64,000 nucleotides of DNA from GAS188 sp044445965 (GCA_044445965.1 JBIOEJ010000005.1:1-64000), one strand, 5' to 3'. Positions 34,057-42,802 are shown, counted from the stretch's first letter. Made by a program: numbers and translations. The notes: generated by a model from the sequence alone, not told the origin.

Positions 34057-34830
34057 ATGCCAGCGATCGTCAAATCCCTCTCCTCGACCGAGGCCGAAGC
34101 CGAGGAGTGGCGGCAGCGTTGCGACATGGCCGCCGTGTTCCGCATCGGCGCCCGCCATGGCTGGAACGAGCAGATCGGCAATCACAATTCGCTGATGCTG
34201 CCGAAGGGGCGGCCGGACGATCAGCCGCTCTTCATGATCAATCCGCGCGGCTATCGTTTCGAGGAGCTGACGGCGTCGAGCCTGATCGTCTGCGACCTGG
34301 AGGGGCGCGTCATCCGCGGCAAGGGCGAGCTGCGCAAGGTCGCCTTCCACATCCATGCCCGCATCCATCTGCGCAACCCCGCAGCCGCCTGCGTGCTGCA
34401 TGTGCACCCGCAATACCTCACGGCGCTGTCGATGCTGGAGAAGCCCGAATTCGCGCTCGCCCATCACAATAATCTCGGGCTCAACGACCGCGTGGTGGTC
34501 GACGCGCATGGCGATGAGCCCGTCAACGACAATTCCGAGGGCGACCGCATCGCCGATCTCATGGGCGACAAGACCATCATGATCATGGCGAGCCACGGCG
34601 TCACCGTCGTCGGCCCGACCGTGCATGACGCCTTCGACGAGCTGTTCGGCGCCGAGCGCACCGCCATGTATCAGATCACCGCCATGTCGACAGGCCAGAA
34701 GCTGCGGTCTCTGCCCGAGCGCTTGCGCCGCCGCTATAACGGCCCCTGGGGTGCGCGCCACGATGCGCGCCTGCATCTCGACGCCTGGCGCCGCATCCTC
34801 GACAAGGAGGAGCCGGACTACAAGGCTTAG
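34057..34830 (+). CDS. Class II aldolase/adducin family protein
   Basis: 257 aa. The metal-binding HVHP at VLHVHPQYLTALSML, the IGNHNSLML segment near residue 45 and MASHGVTVVGPTVHDAFDELFGAERTA are those of class II aldolases such as L-fuculose-phosphate aldolase and of a large uncharacterised group of decarboxylase-like members. Substrate unknown. Its TAG stop (34828-34830) is the first triplet of repeat copy B. Confidence 0.82.
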   Translation: MPAIVKSLSSTEAEAEEWRQRCDMAAVFRIGARHGWNEQIGNHNSLMLPKGRPDDQPLFMINPRGYRFEELTASSLIVCDLEGRVIRGKGELRKVAFHIHARIHLRNPAAACVLHVHPQYLTALSMLEKPEFALAHHNNLGLNDRVVVDAHGDEPVNDNSEGDRIADLMGDKTIMIMASHGVTVVGPTVHDAFDELFGAERTAMYQITAMSTGQKLRSLPERLRRRYNGPWGARHDARLHLDAWRRILDKEEPDYKA

Positions 34831-34930
34831 AGCGTGATGACTTCAAATGGAATCGCTGTGGCAGTCTAACCTTCTGTTTGAGCATGATCTTTTCGGAAAA
34901 CCGGTTTCCACTTTTCCGGATCATGCTCTA
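34828..34930. repeat. Dispersed palindromic repeat, copy B (inverted)
   Basis: Reverse orientation relative to copies A and C: TAGAGCGTGATGACTTC at the left, then TGGCAGTCTAACCTTCTGTTTGAGCATGATC, GGAAAACCGGTTTCCACTTTTCC and GATCATGCTCTA at the right. The left TAG ends the aldolase gene and the right CTA (34928-34930) is the stop codon of the PLP lyase on the minus strand. Confidence 0.88.
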
Positions 34931-36181
34931 GGCGTAGCTCGCGCTCGTCGCCGCGACCTTCTCCCCGAGGCGGGTCGCTTCGACGCAAGCCGCCACATCG
35001 GCGAGATAGGCCTCGCGCGCTCCGGCATGATGCAGCGACAGCATCAGATGCAGGCTCGGCGGCGTGCGTACCATGCCCGGCAGCCAGCCGCGCTTTCCCA
35101 TCAGGGTCGCGACCTTGCCCATGTCGATGTCGTCGCAGCCGAAGGCGATATTGGCCAAGGCCGGCGCGCCCCTGATCGTCATGCCGGGAATGGCCTTGAG
35201 CCCCTCGAGATAAGCGTCGCGCATCGCCATCAGCTCGGCGGCGATCTTGCGGTAGCCGTCGCGGCCGAGATGGCGCAGCACCGCCCAAGCCGCGGCGACC
35301 GCGCCGCCCGGACGCGTGCCGACCAGCGTCTGAGTCGAGAAACGCCCGCTCGGCCAGACATCGAAGGAGAATTCCTGGCAGGCCTGCAGCGAGGCGTCGC
35401 GGTAGAAGACCGTCGAGGCGGGTTTCGGGCAAAAGCCGAATTTGTGCAGATCGGCCGATAGCGACATGACGCCTTCGACGCCGAGATCGAAATCCGGGAT
35501 TGGGTAGCCGATATCGCGGACGAAGGGCGCCATCCAGCCGCCGACGCAGGCATCGACATGCAGCCAGGTGCCGTGCCGGCGCGCCACCGCGGCGAGCTCG
35601 GCGATCGGGTCGATCGTGCCGTAGGAGAAGCAGGGCGCCGAGCCGACCATCATGATGGTGTCGTCGTCGAGCGCCTGCGCCATCAGCTTGGGATCGGCGA
35701 CGAGATCGGCCGTGAGCGGCAGGCGGCGTACTTCGATATCCATCAAGGCGGAGGCCTTGTCGAAGGCCGGATGGGCCGTGAGCGGCAGGACGATGTTGCC
35801 GCGCAGCGATGCATCGGCGCGCCGCTTGCGGGCAAAATCGCGGCTGGCCTTCACCGCCATCACGATGCTCTCGGTGCCCCCCGACGTCATGTTGCCGACC
35901 GCGCCATCCGCGCCATGGAACAGGTCGAGACCCATCGCGACGACCTCGCTCTCCATGCGTAGAAGGCTTGGGAAGGCGCGGCGCGCGCCGAGCGCGTTCT
36001 CGGAGAAGAACTCGTTGAAGGCCGCCTGGCCGAGCTTCTGCACCTCTTGCGTCGCACTGAAGACGTAAAGGGGCGCGCGTCCGCCGCGCCAATCGATATC
36101 GCCCTCGTGCAGGCGCGACAGCTCGTCCATGATGAGCTCGCGCGGCCGGCCCTTGTCTTCGAAGCGAACCCTATCGGACAT
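34928..36181 (-). CDS. PLP-dependent group II decarboxylase/sphingosine-phosphate-lyase-like enzyme
   Basis: 417 aa. Type I PLP fold: TSGGTESIVMAVKASRD near residue 100, aspartate D210 in LHVDACVGG, and Schiff-base lysine K247 in SADLHKFGF. This combination is typical of the sphingosine-1-phosphate lyase/Dpl1 and glutamate-decarboxylase-like group, often labelled aspartate aminotransferase family. ATG 36181 with an upstream GGAGG is chosen; a GTG at 36190 is also possible. It lies downstream of a phosphonate-type importer, so an aminoalkyl phosphate or phosphonate substrate is conceivable but unproven. Confidence 0.78.
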   Translation of the reverse strand: MSDRVRFEDKGRPRELIMDELSRLHEGDIDWRGGRAPLYVFSATQEVQKLGQAAFNEFFSENALGARRAFPSLLRMESEVVAMGLDLFHGADGAVGNMTSGGTESIVMAVKASRDFARKRRADASLRGNIVLPLTAHPAFDKASALMDIEVRRLPLTADLVADPKLMAQALDDDTIMMVGSAPCFSYGTIDPIAELAAVARRHGTWLHVDACVGGWMAPFVRDIGYPIPDFDLGVEGVMSLSADLHKFGFCPKPASTVFYRDASLQACQEFSFDVWPSGRFSTQTLVGTRPGGAVAAAWAVLRHLGRDGYRKIAAELMAMRDAYLEGLKAIPGMTIRGAPALANIAFGCDDIDMGKVATLMGKRGWLPGMVRTPPSLHLMLSLHHAGAREAYLADVAACVEATRLGEKVAATSASYA

Positions 36182-36219
36182 CTCCAGCACCTCCAGCTCC
36201 TCTCATAGGAGCGCGAGGG

Positions 36220-36300
36220 TGACTTCCGCAAGGCGGAGCGAGTAGCGAGTGGAAGGTTGCCGCTGCTCTTCTATTCGCTATTCGCCATTCGCTACGCGCC
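36220..36300. repeat. Imperfect inverted/direct repeat between the PLP lyase and phnE genes
   Basis: AGCGAGTAGCGAGTGG near 36236-36252 faces TATTCGCTATTCGCCATTCGCTAC near 36273-36295, giving alternating seven-base units in inverted orientation. It is probably a palindromic intergenic element; no function inferred. Confidence 0.4.
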
Positions 36301-36302
36301 AT

Positions 36303-37172
36303 CTATCTCCGCTTCTCCCGCGCCCGCCCACCGATGAACCAGCGCCTGAGGATGCCGGACAAGGCATCGATCAGCGCCACGGTCACGAGGATCATCAGGA
36401 TCAGGAAGGCGACATGCGTCCATTCGAGGACACGGATTTCCTCGTAGAGAAAGAGCCCGATGCCTCCGGCCCCGACGATGCCGAGGACGGTCGCCGAGCG
36501 CGTATCCGATTCGAAGTAGTAGAGCACCTGACTGAGGATGACGGGGGCGACCTCCGGCAGGATCGCGAATCGGACCGCGTGGATCCCCGACGCTCCGGTC
36601 GAGACGACGCCTTCGATCGGCTTCAGATCCGCGCTCTCGAAGGTTTCCGAGAACAGCTTGCCGAAGGAGCCGATATTCGACACCGCGATGGCGAGCGCGC
36701 CGGCGAACGGCCCGAGGCCGACGACGCGCACGAAGATCAGCGCCCAGACGAAGCGGTCTATGCCGCGGATGATGTCGAAGGCGCGTCTGAGCAGGAAATG
36801 CAGCACGCCCGAGCCCGTGACATTGCGCGCCGCGAGCAGTCCGAGCGGCAAGGCGAGCGCCGCGGCGCTGAGCGTGCCGACGAGGGCGAGGCCCAGCGTT
36901 TCGACGAGCGCATGGCCGTAGATGAGGAAGCGGGCAAGGCTGTCGGGCGAGGGCGGCAGCATGCGCATCAGGATCTGGCCGAAGCGCGTCAGCCCGGTCA
37001 GGAGCCGCAGGAATCCGAAATCGATCCACCACAGGCCGAGCGCCAGGAGCGTCAACAGGGCGAAGGCGATGCCGAGGGCTTGCCGGGCGCGGCGCTCTGC
37101 GGCGCCGATGATGGCTGCATGCTCGCGCGCGATGCTTGCGAGATCGCCGAAGGCGGCGCTGGCGGGCTTCAT
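36303..37172 (-). CDS. phnE: Phosphonate-type ABC transporter permease (PhnE, second copy)
   Basis: 289 aa inner-membrane permease with about six hydrophobic segments. AFDIIRGIDRFVWALIFVRVVGLGPFAG, the LFSETFESADLKPIEGV region and VLGIVGAGGIGLFLYEEIR are typical for PhnE. ATG 37172 overlaps the stop of the other permease gene (ATGA). Two adjacent phnE genes forming a heterodimeric channel are common in rhizobia. Confidence 0.88.
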   Translation of the reverse strand: MKPASAAFGDLASIAREHAAIIGAAERRARQALGIAFALLTLLALGLWWIDFGFLRLLTGLTRFGQILMRMLPPSPDSLARFLIYGHALVETLGLALVGTLSAAALALPLGLLAARNVTGSGVLHFLLRRAFDIIRGIDRFVWALIFVRVVGLGPFAGALAIAVSNIGSFGKLFSETFESADLKPIEGVVSTGASGIHAVRFAILPEVAPVILSQVLYYFESDTRSATVLGIVGAGGIGLFLYEEIRVLEWTHVAFLILMILVTVALIDALSGILRRWFIGGRAREKRR

Positions 37173-38050
37173 GCGCCGATAGCCCTGGACAGGCTCGTGC
37201 GCAGCCGGTCCGTTCCCATGTCGATCAGGAACACGGTGGCGATCAGCAGGACCAGGATGGCCGACACATCGGTGTAATAGAATTTGCGGATCGCCTCGAT
37301 CAGCTTCTCGCCGATGCCTCCGGCCCCGACATAGCCGAGCACCGCCGCCTCGCGGACATTGATCTCGAAGCGCAGCAGCGTGTAGCTCGAGAAGCCGGCG
37401 AGCACCTGCGGCAGCACGCCGAAGCGGATCGCAGCGAGCTTGCCGCCGCCCGATGCGACGACGCCTTCGACCGGCTTCATGTCGATATTCTCGACGAACT
37501 CGCTGAACAGCTTGCCGAGCGCGCCGGTCGCATGCAGTGCCAGCGCCAAGACGCCGGCGAGCGGGCCGAGCCCGAAGGCTTCCACGAAGATCAGGGCGAA
37601 GACGAGGTCGGGCACGGTGCGCAGGAACTCGAGCAGGCGTTTCGCCGCCGCCCTGATCCATGGGTTCTGCGACAGATTGGCGCTCGATAGGAAGCATAAG
37701 GGCAGGCCGACGATCAGGCCGAGCGCCGTGCCCACATAGGCCATGACGATGGTTTCGAGGACCAGCAGCGACCAGCCCTTCAGATTCCAGAACCACTCGG
37801 CTGGATCGCTCCAGACGCGGCCGCCGCTGTCGAGCGTGAAGGTGCGGTTGAAGTAGTCGCCGAGCTCCCCGCGATGCTCCCAGAGCTTGCCGATATCGAC
37901 CTCGGCCACCCGAGCCGCGCCGATGAGCGCGATGACGAGGCCGGCGACGACCAGGAAGGAGGCGAGGCGCTTGGCCGATTTCGCCTTGATGTAGGCCGCC
38001 TCGAGCGGCGCGAGCTGCCCTTGCGGCAAGAGGATCTGGTGACCGGCCAA
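37169..38050 (-). CDS. phnE: Phosphonate-type ABC transporter permease (PhnE, first copy)
   Basis: 293 aa. An N-terminal cytoplasmic and large periplasmic-loop region is followed by the permease core with FLRTVPDLVFALIFVEAFGLGPLAG, LFSEFVENIDMKPVEGV and AVLGYVGAGGIGEKLIEAI. Paralogue of the downstream permease. It starts 96 bp after the binding protein gene, with a CCTCTCCC-hairpin in between. Confidence 0.88.
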   Translation of the reverse strand: MAGHQILLPQGQLAPLEAAYIKAKSAKRLASFLVVAGLVIALIGAARVAEVDIGKLWEHRGELGDYFNRTFTLDSGGRVWSDPAEWFWNLKGWSLLVLETIVMAYVGTALGLIVGLPLCFLSSANLSQNPWIRAAAKRLLEFLRTVPDLVFALIFVEAFGLGPLAGVLALALHATGALGKLFSEFVENIDMKPVEGVVASGGGKLAAIRFGVLPQVLAGFSSYTLLRFEINVREAAVLGYVGAGGIGEKLIEAIRKFYYTDVSAILVLLIATVFLIDMGTDRLRTSLSRAIGA

Positions 38051-38092
38051 GGCGGCTAGGCTTTCACGGGTATGGCGCGCCGCGCCGCCTTA

Positions 38093-38113
38093 CCTCTCCC
38101 GCAAGGGGAGAGG
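38093..38113. repeat. Small palindrome between phnD and phnE
   Basis: CCTCTCCC-GCAA-GGGGAGAGG forms an eight-base-pair hairpin inside the phn operon. The motif is a common intergenic repeat in Hyphomicrobiales; in this position it could stabilise the phnD transcript relative to the permease genes. Confidence 0.6.
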
Positions 38114-38146
38114 TGGGGCGCGCGCTTTTCGTTTGGCAAGTCCCGC

Positions 38147-39049
38147 TCAAGCCTTGCGGAGCGTGTCGACGAACTTCACCATCTCGATGGTCGGCAGATA
38201 GTCCTCATGGGTGATCGGCTCCCAAGGGCGGTTCTTGCCGTCGGAGAGTCTGTCGAACGCGGCCTTGTCCTTGGTCGGGGCATCGAAGAAGGCCTTGCGG
38301 ATCGCCGCCTTCAGCTCCGCCGGCAGATCGGCGAGATAAGCGGTCGGGGAATTGATGATCAGCGGCGATTTGAAGATGATGCGGAAATCTTCCTTTTTCA
38401 GCATGCCCTTGGTCACCATGCGGGTGAGGTTCGAGTCGTCGTCCGCATTCCACCAGTTGGCCGAAACGTCGACGGTGCCCTGCTTGAGCGCGGTCAGCGC
38501 ATTCTCGTGGCTGCCCGTATAGACGACGTGGGCGAAGAATTTCTCGGCGTCGATGCCGAGATTATGCAAGGCGAAGCGCGGCATGTTGTTGCCGGAAGTC
38601 GAGTTCGGATCGACGAGACCAAGATTCTTGCCCTTCAGGTCATCGATCTTCTGGTAGGGCGAATCGGCTCTCACGTAGAAGACCGAGTAATAGCCCTTGG
38701 TGCCGTCGCTGTTCACGTCGATGACGAAAGGTTCGATCTTGGCGCCGACGATAAAGGCCCGGGAATAGGAAGCCGGGCCGTAATAGCCGATATGGATATT
38801 TTCCGCCTTCTGCCCCTCGATCACGGCCGCGTAGTCGTTGGCGACGCGCAAGGTCACCTTGGTGCCGAGCTCCTTCGAGAGATAGGCGACGAATGGCGTG
38901 AAGCGATCGACCACGCCCGAGGCGTTCTCGGCGGGCACGACGGCGTAGACGAGCTCGGGATATTTGGCGTGCCAGTCCTGCGCATATGCCGTGCCTTTCA
39001 GCGCCACGCTCGCCGCGATGCCGGCGAGGATCGTTCTACGTGTGGTCAT
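38147..39049 (-). CDS. phnD: Phosphonate/phosphite-type substrate-binding protein (PhnD)
   Basis: 300 aa periplasmic protein with a short Tat/Sec-like signal (TTRRTILAGIAAS, cleavage after TAYA). The mature part has LVYAVVPAENASGVVDRFTPF, NIHIGYYGPASYSRAF and the LVDPNSTSGNNMPRF phosphonate-pocket segment of PhnD proteins. Partner of the two PhnE and the PhnC. No C-P lyase or phosphonatase gene is visible in the window. Confidence 0.88.
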   Translation of the reverse strand: MTTRRTILAGIAASVALKGTAYAQDWHAKYPELVYAVVPAENASGVVDRFTPFVAYLSKELGTKVTLRVANDYAAVIEGQKAENIHIGYYGPASYSRAFIVGAKIEPFVIDVNSDGTKGYYSVFYVRADSPYQKIDDLKGKNLGLVDPNSTSGNNMPRFALHNLGIDAEKFFAHVVYTGSHENALTALKQGTVDVSANWWNADDDSNLTRMVTKGMLKKEDFRIIFKSPLIINSPTAYLADLPAELKAAIRKAFFDAPTKDKAAFDRLSDGKNRPWEPITHEDYLPTIEMVKFVDTLRKA

Positions 39050-39144
39050 TCATGCCTCCGTTGGGTTTGGCTCATACGCGTATCGATCCGGCGGGACGCC
39101 GGCAGCGATTGAAAAGGCGGCGAGCCGCGGTTCGATCGCCTGCA

Positions 39145-39945
39145 TCAAGCGGGCACGGTTTCGCCTTGAGGAAGCTGCGCCTCGCCGGGTTCCAGCACCT
39201 CGTTGGCTTCGATGCCGTAGAGCTCGCGCGCCGCAGCGTCGTTGAGCTCCTCCGGCGTGCCGTCGAAGACGACGCGGCCCTGCGCCATGCCGATGAGGCG
39301 ATCGCAATAGCTGCGCGCCAGATCGAGCGAATGCAGATTGCACAGCACGGTCAGGCCGAAATGCCGGTTGATGCGCTGCAACGCATCCATCACCACTTTG
39401 GTGTTGCGGGGATCGAGCGAGGCGATGGGCTCGTCGGCGAGGATCAGCTCGGGCTCCTGCACGAGCGCGCGGGCGATGGCCACGCGCTGCTGCTGTCCGC
39501 CGGACAGTTCCTCGGCGCGCTGCGAGGCGAGCGTCGCGATGTCGAATTGGGCGAGCGATGACAGCGCGATGGCGCGGTCCTGCGTCGTCCACAGATTGGT
39601 GAGCGCGCGCCAAGTGGGCGTGTGGTTCAAGCGGCCCATCAGCACATTGGTCAGGACGTCGAGCCGGCCCACCAGGTTGAATTGCTGGAAGATCATGGCG
39701 CAGCGAGACCGCCAGGCGGCGAGCTTGCTGCCCTTGAGGGCGGTTATGTCCTCGCCTTTCCAGAGAATGCGGCCGCCGGTCGCGTCGCTCAAGCGGTTGA
39801 TGGCCCGCAGCAAGGTGGATTTGCCGGCTCCGGACCGGCCGATGACGCCGACGAAGGCGCCTTCCCGCACCTCCAGCGAAACGTTCGCCACAGCGAATTT
39901 CGCGCCGAACTGCTTGTCGAGGCCTTGAATTTCGAGCATGCGCAT
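39145..39945 (-). CDS. phnC: Phosphonate-type ABC transporter ATP-binding protein (PhnC)
   Basis: 266 aa ATPase. Walker A GRSGAGKST near residue 37, Q-loop MIFQQFNLVGRLDVLTNV, signature LSGGQQQRVAIARAL and Walker B LILADEPIASLDPRNTK, with the PhnC-specific Q-loop and NLHSLDLARSYCDR H-loop. First gene of the phnCDEE operon. A single CTGTCAT half-site lies upstream on the same strand (39987-39993) but is too little to call a Pho box. Confidence 0.9.
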   Translation of the reverse strand: MRMLEIQGLDKQFGAKFAVANVSLEVREGAFVGVIGRSGAGKSTLLRAINRLSDATGGRILWKGEDITALKGSKLAAWRSRCAMIFQQFNLVGRLDVLTNVLMGRLNHTPTWRALTNLWTTQDRAIALSSLAQFDIATLASQRAEELSGGQQQRVAIARALVQEPELILADEPIASLDPRNTKVVMDALQRINRHFGLTVLCNLHSLDLARSYCDRLIGMAQGRVVFDGTPEELNDAAARELYGIEANEVLEPGEAQLPQGETVPA

Positions 39946-40002
39946 CCCTTCAATGAAGGGAGCTAACGGCCCTCGGTGAAGCCTATATGACAGTCGGCTG
40001 TC

Positions 40003-40389
40003 TCAGACGGCCTTGACCACACGTCCGAGCTTTTCGGCCACCAGGCGGGCTATCTCCGTCAGAGCCGGGTTGCCCACGCGGTCCATCGCCGCCATCGGAT
40101 CTATGGCGGCGATTTCGACCTGCCCCTCGGCGCCCTCTTGCACGATCACGTTGCAAGGAAGCATCACGCCGATCTTGTCCTCCGCGGTCAGCGCCTTGTG
40201 GGCGAGCGCTGGGTTGCACGCGCCGAGAATCCGGTATTTGCGAAAGTCTATCCCGAGCTTCTGCTTCAGCGTGCTCGACACATCGATCTCGGTGAGCACG
40301 CCGAAGCCTTCCTGTTTCAGGGCAGCCACCACCTTGGCGACGTTCTCCTCGAACCCTCCGGACACCGTGCGGGCAATGTAATAGGTCAT
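40003..40389 (-). CDS. DUF302 domain protein
   Basis: 128 aa. A DUF302 protein: EENVAKVVAALKQEGFGVLTEIDVSSTLK, KYRILGACNPALAHKAL (the CNP motif) and IGVMLPCNVIVQE. DUF302 proteins are repeatedly found with sulfide and persulfide metabolism genes, and this one is 18 bp downstream of the SQR-like gene. The conserved cysteines (in GACNPA and LPCNV) may handle sulfane sulfur; this is inference. Confidence 0.82.
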   Translation of the reverse strand: MTYYIARTVSGGFEENVAKVVAALKQEGFGVLTEIDVSSTLKQKLGIDFRKYRILGACNPALAHKALTAEDKIGVMLPCNVIVQEGAEGQVEIAAIDPMAAMDRVGNPALTEIARLVAEKLGRVVKAV

Positions 40390-40407
40390 GGCACTTTCTC
40401 CGTTCGA

Positions 40408-41724
40408 TCAAACCGGCTCCGGCGTCCGCACCGGCTCCGGCGTGCGCAGCCGGTTCACCCCGAGCCTCTTCATGACGAAACGCTCATATCCGGGCTCGCT
40501 CGATCCGACGCGAACCTTGCGCAGGAAATATTTCTCGAACGCGACCTTGGCGAGGTGCACCCAGTAGCCCTGGCTCGACCAGTTGACGTTGCGCGGAGGA
40601 ATCTGCGGCAGCGCCACGAAGGCGACGCCGCTATTGCCGAAATCGGCGAGGCAGACGGCGTTCCACGTCGCCAAATGGCTCGGCTGGCGCCCAGCGATCA
40701 ATTCCTTGATGTTGTGTGCCGTCGCGGTCACCATCGACTCGATCATATAGCCCGTCTTCGGCACGCCGACCGGCACGGGCGTGACCTCGTACGGGGGAAT
40801 CGCCGTGCACACGCCGACCCCGAAGATGTTCCCGTATTTCGGGTTGCGCTGACATTTGTCGATCAGCACGAAACCGCGCGGGTTGGCGAGCCCCGCGATC
40901 CATTTGCCGCTGTCGTCCTTGAGGCAGTCGACGCCGCGGAAGGCCGGAATGAACATCGAAAATCGCGAGGCCAGTTTGTGCTGCTTCTTGCTCGAGCCGT
41001 CCTCGTTGACCTCGGTCACCTCGACCGTGTCGGGCGTGATCCGATCGACCTTCGCATTGGTGATCCATCTCACGTCGCGATCCCGCATGATCGATTCGAG
41101 CAGCCCCTTGGTGTCGCCGACGCCGCCGAGACCGAGATGCCCGATATAGGGCTCGGAGGTCACGAAGGTGATCGGCACGCGGTCGCGGATCTTGCGTCGC
41201 CGCAGATCGGTGACGGCCGTGAGCGCGAATTCATAGGCCGGCCCGAAGCAGGAGGCTCCCTGCACGGCTCCGACCACCATCGGGCCGGGGTCCTTGCAGA
41301 ACTCCTCCCAACGCTGGCAGGCCGAAGCCGCGTGATCGACGTGGCAAATCGAGCGTGTATTGGCTTGCGGCCCGAGGCCTTCGATCTCGTCGAAGGCGAG
41401 CTTGGGGCCCGTCGCGATCACGAGATAATCGTATTCGATGCGCCGGCCGTCGGCGAGGACGACCGTATTGGCCTCCGGCAGAACCTGTTTCGCGCCCGCG
41501 GGGGAAAAGCCGATCCCGAGCTTGGCGAACACAGGAGGAAGGTGGACCTTGATGTCTTCGGGCTTGCGCCAATTCACCGCTACCCACGGGTTCGACGGCA
41601 CGAACTGGAACCATTCGGAATCGGAGACGACCTCGATTTCCGCCGATCGCCCCAGCAAATCGCGCAATTCGAAAGCCATCGGGACGCCCCCGATGCCGGC
41701 GCCTAAGACGACAACCTTTGGCAT
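40408..41724 (-). CDS. Sulfide:quinone oxidoreductase-like FAD flavoprotein
   Basis: 438 aa two-dinucleotide-binding-domain flavoprotein. FAD motif VVLGAGIGGVPMAF at the N-terminus, second motif DYLVIATGPKLAFDEIEGLG. Candidate redox cysteines are C127 (RSICHVD), C159 (GASCFGP) and C306 (GVGVCTAIPP); the first two match positions 128 and 160 of the well-studied Acidithiobacillus SQR. The C-terminus is amphipathic, as expected for monotopic membrane association, and ends in a duplicated RTPEPV. ATG 41724 is chosen because GGAGG lies seven bases before it. It would oxidise sulfide to sulfane sulfur with quinone as acceptor. Confidence 0.78.
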   Translation of the reverse strand: MPKVVVLGAGIGGVPMAFELRDLLGRSAEIEVVSDSEWFQFVPSNPWVAVNWRKPEDIKVHLPPVFAKLGIGFSPAGAKQVLPEANTVVLADGRRIEYDYLVIATGPKLAFDEIEGLGPQANTRSICHVDHAASACQRWEEFCKDPGPMVVGAVQGASCFGPAYEFALTAVTDLRRRKIRDRVPITFVTSEPYIGHLGLGGVGDTKGLLESIMRDRDVRWITNAKVDRITPDTVEVTEVNEDGSSKKQHKLASRFSMFIPAFRGVDCLKDDSGKWIAGLANPRGFVLIDKCQRNPKYGNIFGVGVCTAIPPYEVTPVPVGVPKTGYMIESMVTATAHNIKELIAGRQPSHLATWNAVCLADFGNSGVAFVALPQIPPRNVNWSSQGYWVHLAKVAFEKYFLRKVRVGSSEPGYERFVMKRLGVNRLRTPEPVRTPEPV

Positions 41725-41838
41725 GAACATACCTCCCCTTTTTCTGGCGCGCTCTGGCGGGCCAAGTCTCGAATTCCCCCCCTCGCATCGGCCGTGCGCC
41801 TGCCGAAGCTCATGCACCGACAGGCAATCGCCGGCGCG

Positions 41839-42042
41839 TCAGGCGCGCGAGCATGTCGAGATGCCGAGCACGCTGTAGAGCGGGCAGTTCCCGAGCGCCG
41901 CGGTCAGAAGCGGCACGACGCCGATCCAGCCGACCCAGTTCCAGCCGGTCGACGGGAACCCGACCGGGATGGCGAAGGCGATCAACAAGGCCCCGATCAC
42001 GATTCTCGCGATGCGATCGGGGGCACCGATATTCGTGGTCAT
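41839..42042 (-). CDS. YgaP-like inner-membrane protein (DUF2892)
   Basis: 67 aa with two membrane helices (about 13-30 and 38-58) and the family motif GNCPLYSVLGISTC. DUF2892 proteins resemble the membrane part of the YgaP rhodanese and often accompany sulfur-stress genes. A GGAGGAG ribosome site precedes ATG 42042. First gene after the FNR-type box, followed by the SQR-like gene. Confidence 0.8.
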   Translation of the reverse strand: MTTNIGAPDRIARIVIGALLIAFAIPVGFPSTGWNWVGWIGVVPLLTAALGNCPLYSVLGISTCSRA

Positions 42043-42106
42043 GTTCCGCTCCTCCTTCCCGGGCCCAATCACACCGACACAATCGGAGCATGTTACTGTC
42101 GTCATT

Positions 42107-42120
42107 CTGATCTGGATCAA
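42107..42120 (-). promoter_or_regulatory. FNR/FixK-type box upstream of the DUF2892-SQR-DUF302 operon
   Basis: Read on the minus strand: TTGATCCAGATCAG, nine of ten matches to TTGAT-N4-ATCAA. The centre is 71 nt upstream of ATG 42042, which would suit a class II (-41.5) site with a transcript starting near 42072. Confidence 0.55.
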
Positions 42121-42251
42121 TTCATGACGTCGGAGCGCCGATATTTTTCAATAATGAGACTCGCAAGTTCAGAGCAGATGACGAGCGTGCCGTCGTCAGA
42201 TTCCGGGGTTCAGGGGAGCGTGGAGCAACGGCGTCCCGAGACGCGCGGCGG

Positions 42252-42455
42252 TCAGGAGAACGCCGCCCCGGCCGTGATGCCCAGGCGCTTGAACAGGATC
42301 GCCGCCGGGCAGAATCCGGTGAACGACGCCTGGATGAGATTGAGGCCCACGAAGGCCGTGAGCAGCAGCCAATACGGGCTGTGGAGCTGGCTCAAGGTCA
42401 AGCTGACCAGGATGACCAGTCCGGCGAATGCCATGACGGCGCGATCGAGTGTCAT
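42252..42455 (-). CDS. YgaP-like inner-membrane protein (DUF2892), second copy
   Basis: 67 aa, two hydrophobic helices and the motif NLIQASFTGFCPAAILFKRLG, matching the DUF2892/YgaP membrane domain. The ATG at 42455 overlaps the stop of the ArsR-type repressor gene (ATGA), so both are co-translated. Strong GGAGGAAG ribosome site. Only weakly similar to the 41839-42042 protein. Confidence 0.8.
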   Translation of the reverse strand: MTLDRAVMAFAGLVILVSLTLSQLHSPYWLLLTAFVGLNLIQASFTGFCPAAILFKRLGITAGAAFS

Positions 42456-42793
42456 GATGTCTTCCTCCTTCGTTTTGCCGGCCGGTCCGCGTCGCATTCC
42501 GGCGCGCAATAGAGTTCGTAGAGCAGGCCGATCAGCCGCGTTACCCGGCTGCTCGCCAGCGAATAGTAGATCGTCTGCGACTCGCGGCGCGTCGCGACGA
42601 GATCGTCCTCGCGCAAGCGCGCGAGATGCTGCGACAAAGCCGATTGGCTCAGCCCGATCGCATTCCGAAGCGCGGTCACCGAGCGTTCGCCCTTCAGCAA
42701 TTCGCACAAGATGATCAGGCGATGCTGGTTGGCGACCGCTTTCAGGAGAGTCTCGGCCGCGCCGGCTTTGGATTGCAGTTCCTTTAAATTCAC
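42452..42793 (-). CDS. ArsR-family persulfide-sensing repressor (BigR/SqrR type)
   Basis: 113 aa winged helix protein. The recognition helix region is IGLSQSALSQHLARLREDDLV and the wing ESQTIYYSLAS, typical of BigR/SqrR. Cysteines C30 and C96 are 66 residues apart, exactly the spacing of C41 and C107, which form the di-/tetrasulfide switch in SqrR. A GTG start (42793) is used because no ATG fits; homologues start here. Divergent from the RND efflux operon, which it probably represses through the palindrome between them. Confidence 0.85.
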   Translation of the reverse strand: MNLKELQSKAGAAETLLKAVANQHRLIILCELLKGERSVTALRNAIGLSQSALSQHLARLREDDLVATRRESQTIYYSLASSRVTRLIGLLYELYCAPECDADRPAKRRRKTS

Positions 42794-42802
42794 AGTTGCT
42801 AA

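Noticed and set aside
39987..39993. CTGTCAT half-site upstream of phnC as a Pho box
   Set aside because: The second half-site at the required spacing is not recognisable.
40408..40450. Short tandem duplication at the 3' end of the SQR-like gene (RTPEPV twice)
   Set aside because: A simple 18 bp duplication in a tail region; real but without evident consequence.
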